A DNA stretch of 64,000 nt from Diphasiastrum complanatum (lineage: Eukaryota; Streptophyta; Lycopodiopsida; Lycopodiales; Lycopodiaceae). Positions 47,440 to 58,954 of the stretch are shown here, piece after piece; position 1 is the first letter of the stretch; every line of letters starts with the position of its first letter. The notes under the pieces are model-generated. The model saw nothing but the letters and a program-made list of their open reading frames with translations, had not been told where the DNA came from and searched no databases. The position numbers and the translations under genes were made by a program. The DNA lies in NCBI GenBank assembly GCA_029204225.1, contig CM055097.1:73089716-73153715 (forward strand), read 5' to 3'.

Positions 47440-48751
47440 CGCAAAACCGCTTGAAACTTCTGTCGTAGGCTGAAAACAGTATGTCAAGGCCAGCAGTGAT
47501 GTCAAAAGTTGAGAATAATGACCTGCACTTTTTCCCTTACTAGGTCACTCGCCGCTTTTCCACCAATTTGAAAGCCAAATTGGCGTCGCCTTCCGAAATG
47601 CACTCAATCGTCAACTCCCAACAACGTGCCCAATGGAATGGTGAAATCACTTCTGGCGTACTCCAAACACTTTCTCCATTGCAATCACTTTGTTTTTCTG
47701 TACCGTACTTGCAGGTACAGTCTGGGTGCCCTTCGTTTGGAGGTTATAGCCTTTCGTTTGGGTCAAAACGGGTAAAGGACCCAAAAATAGGGACTTTTCT
47801 AGTTTTTGAATTATTTCTTTACCTTGAAGAAACTTCACTCTTCACTTGTGAAGGGACCCAACTCCAATTTCAGCATGAAATTTTTTGATGAAGTTGAAGG
47901 CCAAAATGCACTTCACTTCTTCAGGGCCCTCTTCAACAACCCTTCAGACTCCATCCAATGGTTGAATTTGATCCAACTGTGGATATCCCTTCTGGGTAGC
48001 ACAATCTGAGTCGTCGATCTTGTAACTTGTCTATCCAACGGATCTGAACACTTTTGTACACCAATGGAGAGTCTTGTAGACGTTGTCCACTTCGAAACAC
48101 TATGGTTTCACTTTGGTTCCACGCGCGAATAGTCCGCGACCTCCCTGTCTACGGTTGTGCCTCCTCAAGCTCATTTTTGCTTGATCTAACTCACCTATGG
48201 ATCAATTTGAGCACAATCTGAGGCCTGGAGCAGGGTCGCCCTACTGATACCAAGTATGTAGAGTGTTCACTCAAGAAATTCCGTGGAGAAACGGTGATTT
48301 TAGCTCAACTTGACAAAGTGGCTTTTTTTCACCTTTTATCGCAAATCTGCTAGGTTAACTGTCTGGAGACAAATCTCTGATATAAACCTCAGAATCTCTC
48401 CATGGCTGGTTGACAATGTGATTAGCTTCCTTCATGTCCTTACGGCATCCAAAACGGTGCACAAACAGCGAAGAAATCACTAATTATGTATAAAAAACCG
48501 TAACCCCAAACCCGGTTTCAATTTTCAGCTGGCTTCAAAATTGTCAAATTCTCACCAAATTTTTCTCTGTCTGATGCTATGCACAGGCTAATAATCCCTC
48601 TGCTGAGCTTAGCAAGCCTCTATAAACTAGAAACCATGCACCAATGCTTCTCTTTCCATCTTCAACCCATCGTAAATCCCGAACTCTCAGAAGATAGTTC
48701 TCTCGAAGCTCTCTTCAACGGCGATGTTGTACTATGTACACTCCCTGTACG
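47440..48751 (-). other. Leader of RLC-H (about 1.3 kb)
   Basis: Lies between the primer site and gag. No domain is visible. It is long for a copia leader, and the related element F has an 860-bp leader, so long leaders appear to be a trait of this family. Confidence 0.6.
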
Positions 48752-48763
48752 GCTCTGATACCA
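48752..48763 (-). other. Primer-binding site of RLC-H (initiator tRNA-Met)
   Basis: The minus strand reads TGGTATCAGAGC, directly adjacent to the LTR end ...TTTTAAGT. Confidence 0.93.
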
Positions 48764-49036
48764 ACTTAAAATTTGCTTTGCATAGGAAACAGATTATGCT
48801 ACCAAGTAACACAGACAGAAAACACTCTCCACAACAAGCTCACATAGCAACTGTATTTCTCAAAATGAAATTACACTGTACATATAATTGTTCACTCAGG
48901 CAACCCATGCATGACCCAGGTTGCCGTTGGCGGGACACGTGTCCCGTCGACTTGCCTCATGGCAAGGCCAACTGATCCTTATCCACTGCTAGGACCCACA
49001 GTACAGTAACACAATGATTCTACTTTAATTCTAACT
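48764..49036 (-). repeat. 5' LTR of RLC-H (273 bp)
   Basis: Short LTR with ends ACTTAAAAT and ATTCTAACT (plus strand). It contains the perfect 16-bp palindrome CGGGACACGTGTCCCG at 48931-48946 and a small hairpin TTGCC-TCAT-GGCAA beside it. Confidence 0.9.
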
Positions 49037-49677
49037 CATGGTTATGAGTTGTGCCAGTAATTCATAAATGGGGCACCAGAAAAGTTACTTTTGAGAATTA
49101 TGAGCGTGTAGTCCAAGTGATCCAATCACTTGGACTATCAAGCGAGTAGTCCAAAAATGGGATAGTGATTTATCAACAACAGATTATACCTATGATTGAC
49201 AAGTGAAGACTCTGGGAGTTCACTATGACTCTCAAACTAATACTTTCAATTGGAACCAAGCTCTTGCAACAGTGGATTGTATAGCAGGCTATATGTGTCA
49301 ATGAGACAATCAATCTGAATTGAGCAAGATTCTTTTACCAAATCGAACCTTGGATATGCTGATCACTTTTCCATTGAATATGATGAACGTAACTTGGATA
49401 TCAACAGATCCAATTCCATATCCGATTGAAGATGATCTAATTCATGTGAGTCACACCTTGATTTACGATGAAGATGCAGAGTATATAGACTGAGTAGATT
49501 CTCAATCACATGGATCCTACGAGATTTGGAGTTCGAGATATTCCAGATGAACCAATAATAAAACTATCAAAAGTAGTTATATTGAAGGAAGGAAATATTA
49601 TAGGACCATTGACAAAGAAGCAAGTGAAAAAACATTTCAATACGGTCCTGAAATGAGAAAAATTATTTCGAAAAATT
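49037..49677 (+). mobile_element. RLG-1, right part after RLC-H
   Basis: Starting in the CATGG duplication, the protease-end frame continues (W-L-*-V-V-P-V-I-H-K-W-G-T-R-K-V-T-F) through E-R-V-V-Q-V-I-Q-S-L-G-L with stops. A further coding-like stretch in another frame follows (about 49330-49490, L-P-N-R-T-L-D-M-L-I-T-F-P). No RT is reached; the gypsy sequence ends at an LTR-like TGTGAAAC at 49678. Confidence 0.7.
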
Positions 49678-50216
49678 TGTGAAACATATCAACTAGTTTA
49701 GTCATTCTGGTCATATTTGTATATTTGGCAATTGAGGCTAGTTTTCATATTAGTCTTCGAGTTTGTCTTTTCAAAGTTATATTAGTCTAATCTTGATCAA
49801 TTCTGATTTCACACATTACATGTTGGATTTGGCCGATTTTTAGAGCATTGGAAAAGCCTAAGTGGTGGCTACAAGATTACATGTCAAGTTTTAGGCAATT
49901 GCATGTAAATTTTGAAATATTCAATTTTTTGTGATTTTGTCAAAATTCTATTTTGGATCTCTATATTGTGAGGTTACTGAACTTCATTTGAGTGTGTTTC
50001 AATTTCATAAAGTGGCAAGAGTCATTAGACTGAGGATAGATCATAGGTTGATAAAGATTTTCACTATTCTATGTATTGTTTTGCTTGGTATAAGTGTGAG
50101 AAGAGAATTGAGAAGTTTCATATCTTTGTGATTTCCTTTTGAAAATATTTTTTGTTGTTCAAAGGAGTGCTTTGTGCATCGAAACATGTTGAAAGAGAGG
50201 ACCAATTCATTTCTAC
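49678..50216 (+). repeat. LTR-like segment upstream of RLC-C
   Basis: It starts TGTGAAACATATCAACTAGTTTAGTC, close to the D-type LTR start. No CA end or primer site is visible before gag at 50217, so the primer site region is probably deleted. Confidence 0.55.
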
Positions 50217-51575
50217 ATGTCTACATCAACTGGAATCATGTTAGAAGCCAATGATAGGCTTACCTCAAGTAACTATTCATTGTAGAAGGTGAGGATGGAA
50301 TCACTTCTTGATATGAATGATGTTTTGGATATTGTTGTGGGTTTGGAGGAGAGACCAAAAATACAACAAGATCAAGTTAGCTATGACAAGAGGGCCAAAA
50401 AGGCTCTACACACGATAAAGATGAATGCTACCAATGACCTTCTCAAGGAAGTTGGTAAGTGTACTTCATCAACTGAGGCTTGGGAAGCTTTAAAGAAGCT
50501 TTATGAGTCCAAGTCTACTTCTAGAGTGTTGACTCTAAGAAGACAAATCTTCTCTTATTTACAAAAGAGTGAAGAAAGTCCAAATACTTTTGTTTTGAGA
50601 GTGGAAGCTTTGAATGATGGGTTGGCTTGCATTGATGAGAGCATTAAGGAAGGAGAGCTTATTCAAGTTATTCTTTATGGATTGTTGGATGCTCATGCTA
50701 ACATTGTACAAAGTCTTGCTATTCAAAGAACTTTGTCAAATTTGATGGATCTTAAAGAGATTTTGATCAATAAAAAATATAGGCTTCAAGCACGAGGTGG
50801 ATCTTCATCAACATCTCAAGTTGGAGAGGAGGCTATATTCATCAAGGGCAAATTCAAGGGCAAAAGCAAATGGTCTAAAGGGCAAGATCAAGGGGAGGCT
50901 TCTTCAAATGGCAAAAAGAAAGATAGATCAAAGCTCAATCGCTTCTATTGTGGCATCAAAGGACACTTTGCAAGTGAGTGCTACAAGAAGAAGAAACATC
51001 AAGGTAATCTTACTCTTGATGAGAATGGCTTGGATGTTCAAAATGCAAATGATGATGCTTTTGTAATGTCTTCATGCATGCTTGCTAATGATGGAGATCT
51101 AGATCCATGGTGGATTGATAGTGGAGCAAGTTCGCACATACTTTTCACAAAGAGTACTTCACTTCTTCGGCATATGGAGATGACAAGAGGGTGATCTACA
51201 GGGCCAATGATGGTGAGTGTGCAATCAAAGGGATTGGCACAATTCCTATCTCTCTCTCTACATATAGGAATGTTCATCTGGAGGATGTCTTGTTTATTCC
51301 ATCTATTACCAAGAATTTGCTTAGTGTGAGTCAATTTCTAAGTAAAGGCCTCAAGGTTGAGTTTGATGGAGATGCTTGTATGATCAAAAGGAATGATATC
51401 CTGATTGCAAAAGGTAAAAGACAAGGGAAATTGTTCAAACTAGATGCTTATGTTATTGCTAACCAAGTTGGATGTGTTGCAAAAGAGCAAATAACTATTC
51501 AAGAGGTTTGGCATAAAAGGATGAGATACCTCAACTTCAAGTCATTGGAGGTAATGGCTAGGAAGCAAGTTGTGA
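50217..51575 (+). mobile_element. Ty1/copia RLC-C, gag to pre-integrase, 3'-truncated
   Basis: The best copy of the family also found at 35402, 41710 and 53090. Its gag and protease share one frame, the pre-integrase part is in a shifted frame, and the copy stops abruptly at about 51575 in the middle of the pre-integrase domain. Integrase core, RT and RNase H are missing. Confidence 0.88.
50217..51575 (+). pseudogene. RLC-C gag, protease and pre-integrase remnant
   Basis: M-S-T-S-T-G at 50217 is followed by L-T-S-S-N-Y-S-L and then TAG (50283-50285) at the conserved gag Trp. It is then open to 51194: gag core, basic linker, a knuckle reading R-F-Y-C-x4-H-x4-C (first Cys now Arg), and protease W-W-I-D-S-G-A-S-S-H. 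A frameshift near 51190 leads to N-L-L-S-V-S-Q and W-H-K-R-M-R-Y, where H-x-x-x-G-H is expected. Confidence 0.87.
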
Positions 51576-52142
51576 AGTTGTTATTGTTATGTGAGTTTGA
51601 GCACTAATCTCAGTTTTTTTAAATTTTTAACTCTTCTAAAATACATTCTTTTCTTATTTTTGAAAGATTTAAATGATTTATAACAAAGCTTCTAGCAATC
51701 ATCTTGTTTGAATCACCTGGGAATCGAATGAAAAGAATTAGAACCACGTAGAGAAGAAATTCATGATAAAAAGCCATCCTAAGATTTTGTATTTTATACC
51801 ATGAGTCCATTGTTCATGCAAATATGTTTATGTTTGCCTGATCATAGGTGACAATGCAGACAACAAACATATTGTAGAATCATACTGATAACGGATCAAT
51901 GAGGGCAATGACTTTGAAAGGGTCCTAAATCTTTCACACACAAACTTTTCAAGCCGATAAATTCTTTTTTCAGGCATAAAGGATTGAACTGGTGATTCAA
52001 AAGTCAAACTACGATTGATGATTCTTCCATGTGGCCAAGTACCATAAAATACAGTTTCACACTACATCTTAGAGTAACAATACTGCTAGTAGACATCCAA
52101 CATGGCAAGCTACTTATTGATCTCCCATAACTTGATGTATTA
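51576..52142. other. No recognisable gene
   Basis: AT-rich DNA right of the RLC-C break. No domain or repeat partner was seen. Confidence 0.35.
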
Positions 52143-52276
52143 TGGAATGGACCGGGCAGAGGCCATTTTGCCTGGTAAGGATTTTCAGAAATTTTTAGGC
52201 AAGGTCCAAATGGGCCAAGACTAAAAAATTTTGAAAATTCGAACTGGACAGAATGGCCTCTATCTGGCCCATTCCA
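52143..52276. repeat. Fold-back element with 28-bp imperfect inverted arms
   Basis: Arms are 52143-52170 (TGGAATGGACCGGGCAGAGG and following) and 52249-52276 (its inverse with 4-5 differences). The loop is about 78 bp. It resembles a small MITE or a hairpin. No target duplication is evident. Confidence 0.65.
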
Positions 52277-52281
52277 TTGCG

Positions 52282-52559
52282 TAATGGATACCCGGGTATT
52301 TTTTCAGAGGACCTTTATGAACTGTAATGAGCACTTGAATTTATGTTATCTAATCCCAAAAGGCCACGTGGCAGTCTGTAGTCAACTGAAAGTCAAAGAT
52401 AACAGAATGGGCAGGCGGCTGGCGCATGGAAGTGAGGATCAAGTAGAATGGGTAGGGTCTGGCACGATGGAAGCATGGAGAGGTAGCGCAGAGGCAGCGA
52501 CAAATAATGGGCTTTAATCTGTCAGCAAATGGGACGGAATCAACATCGGGTATCCATTA
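52282..52559. mobile_element. Possible MITE, 278 bp, 13-bp terminal inverted repeats
   Basis: It begins TAATGGATACCCG and ends CGGGTATCCATTA, a perfect 13-bp inverted repeat, with a GC-rich interior. There is no coding capacity. A convincing target duplication is not visible, so the superfamily is open. Confidence 0.5.
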
Positions 52560-53089
52560 TGGTCAAATGTTCTCTTCATGTTGGTTGTTTCACTTCTTGA
52601 AATAGCATGATCGTAAAGCTCACTTAGTGTGAGAATGATATCAGCATTTCTTTTTCAAAATTTAATTTCATAATCTTTATTGTAAAATGTTGACTGCAAG
52701 TCCGCCTGCGTGCAAGACAATTCTACATAAGATTTGTAAATCCACAAGTCCGCTAGTAAGCGAGACATTACTTCTGGGAGAACTGTATTTCTCTCACACC
52801 AACGCATTGTGTGGATTTGCATGCAGTAGTGCTTGAAGAATCAGAGAAGAATCAATAGATGATTTTGTTGCCGTTGTGCACATATCATTTTTATCATGTT
52901 TGATCTTGAATGCAAATTAGTCTACTATTATTCGTGTGTCTGATTCACTTGTTCTTTTAATTTCGCACCTTGGTTTGAATCTTTTAATGTTGTGTTAATC
53001 TCAAACGTAGATCAGCAGTGTTTTCTACATTCTGGAGGACTGTAGGAATGATGCAGCTAGTAGTGACCAGCAATTATATCCGAAATCCA
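52560..53089. other. No recognisable gene
   Basis: AT-rich spacer before the minus-strand RLC-C fragment. Nothing identifiable. Confidence 0.35.
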
Positions 53090-53761
53090 TCCGTCTCATC
53101 TCAGTTGTCATCAATCCTTGCTCTTTAGTAGATAGATCCAACAAAATCTACTAAAATCATCAATGAAAGCTACATACATCTTAGCTCCACTATTGTTGAT
53201 TATAGTAAATCCATAAATATCCGAATGTACAAGTTGAAAAGGCTTTGTAGATCTAGATGTAGATTTAGTAAAAGGTAGTCTATCTGACTTAGACAAAGCA
53301 CAAGACTCACAAACATGATTGATGCCACTTAAGAAACTTGGAAGACCTATCACAACCTTCTTTCTATCTGTTACCTCCAATGACTTGAAGTTGAGATGTC
53401 CCATCCTTCTACGCCAAACCTCTTGAATAGGTATTTGCTCTCTTGCATCAATCCAAATTGGTTAGCAATAGCACAAGCATTTAGTTTGAACAACTTCCCT
53501 TGCCTTTTACCTTTCCAATCAAGACATCCTTCCTTTTGATCATACAAGCATCTCCATCAAACTCAACCTTGAGGCCTTTACTTAGCATTTGAATCACACT
53601 AAGCAAATTCTTGGTAATAGATGGAATAAACAAGACATCCTCCAAATGAACATTCCTATTTGTATAGAGAGAAATAGGAATTGTGCCAATCCCTTTGATT
53701 GCACACTCACCATCATTGGCCGTATTCCAACAAAGAAGTGAAGTACTCTTTGTGAAAAGAA
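53090..53761 (-). mobile_element. RLC-C fragment (protease end to integrase start), minus strand
   Basis: Minus-strand frames carry N-L-L-S-V-I-Q and D-G-E-C-A-I-K-G-I-G-T-I-P (53774-53481), then M-G-H-L-N-F-K-S-L-E-V, C-E-S-C, and integrase H-S-D-I-Y-G-F and F-I-D-D-F-S-R-F-C-W (53404-53111). There is one frameshift between them. The right end abuts RLC-8 at about 53762. Confidence 0.88.
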
Positions 53762-54878
53762 TCTGCTCGAGCATGGTTTCAAAGGATCAGTACTTTCCTT
53801 ATTGATCACGGCTACACATCTAGCTCTTCATATTCAAACGTTTACTTCAAGGCAGTGCAGCAATCTTTTATCATTATCACTAAATACGTGAATGATACAT
53901 TGCTTTTCAGCAATAGTACCGATCTAATAAAAGAGGAGAAGACAATGTTATCTTCCGAATTCGACATGACCAATCTCGGCAAAACTCATTTCTGCCTTCG
54001 TATACAAATCCAGAGACAAAAAAACAGAAGTTGATCTACATTACACAACAAAGGTACATTTATAACATATTAGTCAGATATAATCTAATCAATTGCAAGT
54101 TAGCTCTCTCAACAATGGAACCAGGACTCAAATTGTCAAAGGACTAGTGTCCCCAAACAATTCATGAGAAGCAGTAGATGCGTGAGTATCCTTATCCTTC
54201 TATTATAGGATCTCTTATGTATGCCATGATCTGTACCAGGCCAGACATAGCTTTTTCAATCAGCTCTCTCAGTCAGTTTATGACTAATCTTGGTATAACA
54301 CATTGGAAGGCTCTTATCAGAGTCATGAGATATCTTTGAGCTACTATGGACTTTTTCATTTGTTATGGAGTAGTCGGCAACGACAAACTCAATTTCCTCA
54401 ATGGTTACACAGATGCGAGTTGGGCAGGAGATGTAGACACTCGTAAATCTACTTTCGAATTTACATTCTTCTTCAACAATGGTTCAATTTCTTGGAACAA
54501 TTGCAAGCAATCTTCGATAGCTCTAGCTTCCACTGAATCAGAGTATATCGCAGCCTCTCAAGCTACAAAGAAACAATTGGGTTGAGAAACTTACTCTCAG
54601 ATATCGGTCTGAATCAATACGCTTCGATGACATTATTTTGTGATAATCAAAGTGCCATCACTTTATCAGTTAGCCTAGATTTCATTCCAGGATTAAGCAC
54701 ATTGAACTGAAGTATCATTAACAAAGTTCTCAATGAAGAGGTTAGATTGCAGTTTTGTAGTTGCAAGATATGACAGTTGATATTTTTACCAAAGCATTAA
54801 GTTTGGAATCACACGGAAGATTATGTGTAGAACTAAATTTGAAGCTCAACGCATTCAAGGATTCAGATTAAGGGGGAG
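53762..54878 (+). mobile_element. Ty1/copia RLC-8, RT and RNase H remnant
   Basis: It starts inside RT (A-R-A-W-F-Q-R-I). The active-site box reads Y-V-N-D-T-L-L-F-S, so the first Asp of Y-V-D-D is Asn. It continues through C-T-R-P-D-I-A-F (about 54235) with several stops, then an open RNase H segment (54346-54585) with Y-T-D-A-S-W-A-G-D and S-T-E-S-E-Y. The purine tract ATTAAGGGGGAG ends at 54878. Confidence 0.88.
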
Positions 54879-55830
54879 TGTTGGATTATTCTCCTTCTTA
54901 TTGATCAAATAATCGGTTATAATCTTTATCCGTTGTTTATCCAGTTCTATGGATTTTTCCGTGTCTCTACACAGTTTGCAGTTTTACAAGTGTTTTTGCA
55001 CAGTCTACAAAATTACACGGAGTGTTACCACAATGTCGCATTTTTTGCCTGTAAGAAATCTTGTGAAAAAATGCAGTCTCCTTTTTCACATTTTTTGCTT
55101 GTCAGGATTTGCAAGCAAATGTGTAGAGTCGCATTTTTTGCTTTCTCCAAAGTGTCTCAAATGTTAAGGAAATAACTTTGGCAATGTGTGGAACAACTCT
55201 AAATCAGTCTTTAAGGCACTATCGGGTTTTTCGCAAAATCTCGACACTGTCATTTTTGCGACAGTGTTGCATGTGGCTGTTTTACTTCATTTCTGCAAAA
55301 GTGACAGTTTTGTTCGTTTATGCAGACAGACGCTTTACTGTCAAATCCCACCGCTTATCAACAATCAATGACAAGGAACCAGATGGATGCCAGCGGAGAT
55401 CAGCCAACTGGCAATCACAATTTATGACCTAATTTCTTAGTATAAATAGTTGTTCATATTCATACATTTTTAAAAGATGCATTTGAATAGTTAGCTCTCT
55501 CTCTCTCACTCAAGCTTGCGAGCTTGAACACTTCTGAGCATTCTAGCTCACTTCTTAAAGTTGTTTAGAGATTGTTATTGCGCCACTGCTTATCAGCATT
55601 GTGCTTAATTTAGATTTTCTTTTAGCCACTCAGAAATTGCTTAGAGTACGCGGTTTCGATCCGCAACTTATTGTACTCATTTACTTCTGTTACGGTTTTC
55701 ATATTGAATCAATACTATACTTTATTGTATTCAGTTCATCTCAGAATGTATGCGTTTTTGTATTTTCTTCGTGACTAATTATTTGTCTCGTGATTCGTGA
55801 CTAATTCGCAAATGATTCACGATGAATTAC
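54879..55830 (+). repeat. 3' LTR of RLC-8 (right end uncertain)
   Basis: It starts TGTTGGATTATTC after the purine tract. It has TGTCGCATTTTTTGC boxes (55030-55145), a TATA box (AGTATAAATAG) at about 55439, a short CT tract at 55495, and TTCGTGACTAATTCGC-type palindromic boxes up to about 55830. No partner LTR or target duplication is available to fix the end. Confidence 0.65.
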
Positions 55831-56472
55831 TTGTCTAATAATTCAATGCTTTATTGTTTGGCTACGTAATCACTATAGTACTGATGATTTTACAATTAGT
55901 TACTATAAGATCAAACGTGTTTGAAATTGATAGGCATAGTCATGCATTGTGAAAGAGGAAGATAGTTTATTCTGCCACGCACGAAAAGTTTTCTTTCTAG
56001 ACACTGGAATTATTTTCATTCGTTTCTTTTCAAGTTCGATCTACCTTCACAACACCTCTTTCCGACATCAGACATATAAATTATTGAATGGATGTTTTCT
56101 ATGGTTTTTTTTTTATCTGCTTACATATGATGACATTGATTATGTTTAATGTATTCTATTATGATATGTGTTGAGTCCATTGTTAGATATTGTTAGTTTG
56201 TATTGAAATTTCAAATTTCATGGATGATTTCACTAGATGTTGTCATATAATGAAGCATTTGTTTTTTTTATTGAAGAATTTTCAATTATCATCTAGCTCT
56301 AGTGACACCAATAATAGCAGGCCATGAGCTAAATCCAGAAATAGGATGGCGTACAATGGTCCACATATAATCAATTGTCTCATGAACAGCGTGAAGGATT
56401 AAGACAAATGATGAAAATTGATGAAAGGCAAGATCGTGATTATGCAGATCGACCTCAACGTCACATCATGAT
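55831..56472. other. No supported gene; may include upstream CACTA sequence
   Basis: AT-rich. It precedes the Tnp2 remnant and could hold its earlier exons, but I recognise no domain. Confidence 0.3.
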
Positions 56473-57720
56473 GTGGAAGGTTCACACGTTGAAGAAGCTT
56501 TTGTGAGTGCCGAGGAGAACATGTTAAGAGAAGAAATAAACACACCTCTATACCCTAGAGCGAAGACTTCTCGTTTGGCTACAACGTTGCTTTTATTAAA
56601 CCTCCAAGCAAAATACAAATGGAGTAACACAAGTGTTACATCTTTATTTGGGTGAAGATAATTAAAATATTTTCTATCTTGTAATGTATTTTGTCTTGCA
56701 AGCAAGTTTTGACTGTACATGTAGTAAGTAAATTCATTTGGTTTTGTACAGATTATTGTGTAAGATACTCCTAGAAGGAAAGGCTATGATAGAGACAAGA
56801 TTCGAGGCACGTAAGATGTTAAAGTCATTGGGAATGGACTACAAATTGCATCATGCATGTCCAAAGGATTGCATCTTGTATTGAGGTGAGTTTCAAGCAC
56901 TTAGGAGATGTCTGATATGTGACACTCCTCATTATAGAGATGATTTACAAGGGACTAATATTCCATGCAAGGTGCTACGACATTTTCCAGTAATTTCACA
57001 ATTGCAACAAATGTTTTGTCGCAAGTCCCTTGCAGAGCTTATGGATTGGCATGCAAATCATCGTTCTTTAGATGTGATAATGAGAGTTCCCTCATATTCA
57101 CCTCCATGGAAACACATTGACAAACCATATCCAAGTTTTGTGGGTGATTCTAGAAATGTGAGGTTTGAACTTGCAATGGATGGGGTGAATCCCTTTTCTG
57201 TGAAAGCAAGCACATGGTCTACTTGGCCCATGGTTTTGGTGAATTATAACATACCACCTAGGTTGAGCATAAAAAAGAGTTATCTAATGTTAGCACTTCT
57301 TATTCTTGGAAAACATAAAGTGAAATATATGGATGTTTTGCACCCTTAATTGAGGAATTAGAACTACTTTGGAAAGAAGTCCAATGCTATGACATCTCAC
57401 ATCAGCTCCAAGAAAGAAATTTTACGATGCGTGCTATTTAATGTGGACAATGCATGACTATCCAAGATTGGGTCATTGTTCAGGTAATCATTTCGTGTTA
57501 TTGTATTGTGGAACATGCCTATTTGTTAATAATTTCATGTTATTGTACTGTGGAACATGCTTATGTTTATTTGTTTGAATTTATTAGGCTTTACAACTTC
57601 TGGACATCATGTGTGTCTCATTTGTGGACCAAATCTTGATAGTCGACACTCATGCCATTTGAAAAAAGTTGTATATGAAAATCGTCATACACAAAACAAA
57701 GGATTTTGTTAGAAATCAAT
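56473..57720 (+). pseudogene. CACTA (En/Spm) transposase Tnp2 remnant with two introns
   Basis: The Tnp2 (Transposase_21) order is readable. Exon 1 ends with L-L-L-N-L-Q-A-K-Y-K-W-S-N-T-S at 56651. Exon 2 (56752-57483) has R-F-E-A-R-K-M-L-K-S-L-G, C-P-K-D-C-I-L-Y, K-V-L-R-H-F-P, the conserved D-G-V-N-P-F block, W-P-M-V-L-V-N-Y-N-I-P-P and T-M-H-D-Y-P. Exon 3 (from 57588) has T-T-S-G-H-H-V-C-L-I-C-G-P. Inferred GT-AG introns are 56652-56751 and 57484-57587. Breaks are a TGA after C-I-L-Y at about 56882 (Trp or Arg expected), a frame change after D-V-L-H-P (57349) and loss of the C-terminal half. Confidence 0.85.
57484..57587 (+). other. Tnp2 intron with internal 50-bp duplication
   Basis: GTAATC...TTATTAG, 104 bp. 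Removing it joins C-S to G-F-T-T-S-G in frame. Inside, ATTTCRTGTTATTGTAYTGT and the bases after it occur twice in tandem. Confidence 0.7.
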
Positions 57721-57757
57721 GATAAATTTCATTGTTAGTATTTACGAGGTACATTAA

Positions 57758-57967
57758 TGTTGACAGCTGTGACCAGTTGTCATTAGTCGTAGGCTAGTCT
57801 ATTAGTCTACTCGTAGGTTTTCTCTCTATCTGGGATTCAGGATTTATTTGTACATTTTACTATCTATATGAGTTAGTGTGATAGAGTGATAGTGCATGTT
57901 CTTCTTCCACCTTCTTGTGGTGATTGCTTATGGTGAATGCTTGATGTTGCATATCTAATTATTGACA
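57758..57967 (+). repeat. 5' LTR of copia element F (210 bp)
   Basis: TGTTGACAGC at the left, TTATTGACA at the right, followed at once by a primer site. Short, like the LTR of the related RLC-H. Confidence 0.75.
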
Positions 57968-58159
57968 TGGTATCAGAGTAGCGATAGTCCTGCGTGCCAG
58001 ATCAGTGGATATAGCTTGTCACAGGCTCTACAATGAAGTGAGAAAGTACTTCACAGGAAGTGAAAGCTTGGAGAGACAAAAACGGCTGGAAAAAATCCTT
58101 CTTTGGTGTATTTTGTAGGTTTGGAGATCAGAATCATCAGTGGGGAATGAAGACACAGT

Positions 58160-58360
58160 CTCGGAGGCATCAAAAAGCCAGGGCAGCATTAGACAGATTG
58201 AAAATCTGTTGAGTGGGGAGATTTTTACAACACTTTCTAGTTGTTGTGAAAAGCAAAGTCCTAGAGACATCAAAAAGGCCAGGGCAGTATCAGACAGATT
58301 GAAAATCTGTTGAGTGGGGGAGATTTTTACAATACTTCTGAGTTGTTGTGAAAAGTGCTA
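58160..58360 (+). repeat. Two-copy tandem repeat in the leader of element F, period 100 bp
   Basis: CATCAAAAAG-CCAGGGCAG...GAAAATCTGTTGAGTGGGG recurs at 58168 and 58268 with few differences. Confidence 0.85.
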
Positions 58361-58954
58361 TTTGTGTGAGAGGTTTGCCAAGAGATCTCTCATTTGTCTG
58401 TTTGGAGTACCGCAAATCACACTAGACAGTGTCTAGTACTGCCATTCAAAGTTAGGAGGCTTCATACTTTTCACATTATTGAACTTGGTCTTCTGAATGA
58501 TCACACATTTCGAAATCTTTGCAAAGAGGAGGCGGCTACGCCGCCACGGCGAAGTGGAGAATCTAGATTATTCCCTCTACTTTTCATCTTTTTTTGTACC
58601 AATATCGGATCGACGCACCAGAGGTATGAAAAATCCTGAACAATCGTACATCCATGCGTCATACCAATATCGCATACCCGTAACAACATCGGATCCATGC
58701 GCGCGAGCTAAAGAGCATCCCGAGCAGCCGTGCACCCGCGTGTCATACCGATATCAGGTGTCCAACCAAAAAAAACAATTTAAATTTAAGTTCTGTGGTG
58801 TGATAAATTTTTTGATCTAGACTCATCTATCCAATAATGGCAACTCTAAGCGAGAGTGTCCTTAATGAGTCAAGCAAATTGGAAGGTGCTGCTGTGCAGT
58901 TTGGAAATTCAAATTGAAGAACATTTTGATGAAAAAGGAGCTATGGGAGATCGT

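Larger units (their letters stand above)
57758..58954 (+). mobile_element. Ty1/copia element F, interrupted in gag by element E
   Basis: LTR, primer site TGGTATCAGAGT (57968-57979), an 860-bp leader, and a gag start at 58837 (M-A-T-L-S-E-S-V-L-N-E-S-S-K-L) that parallels RLC-H gag. After a frameshift the gag reads W-K-F-K-L-K-N-I-L-M-K-K-E-L-W-E-I-V and is cut by element E's LTR at 58955. The rest of F would lie beyond the window. Confidence 0.78.
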
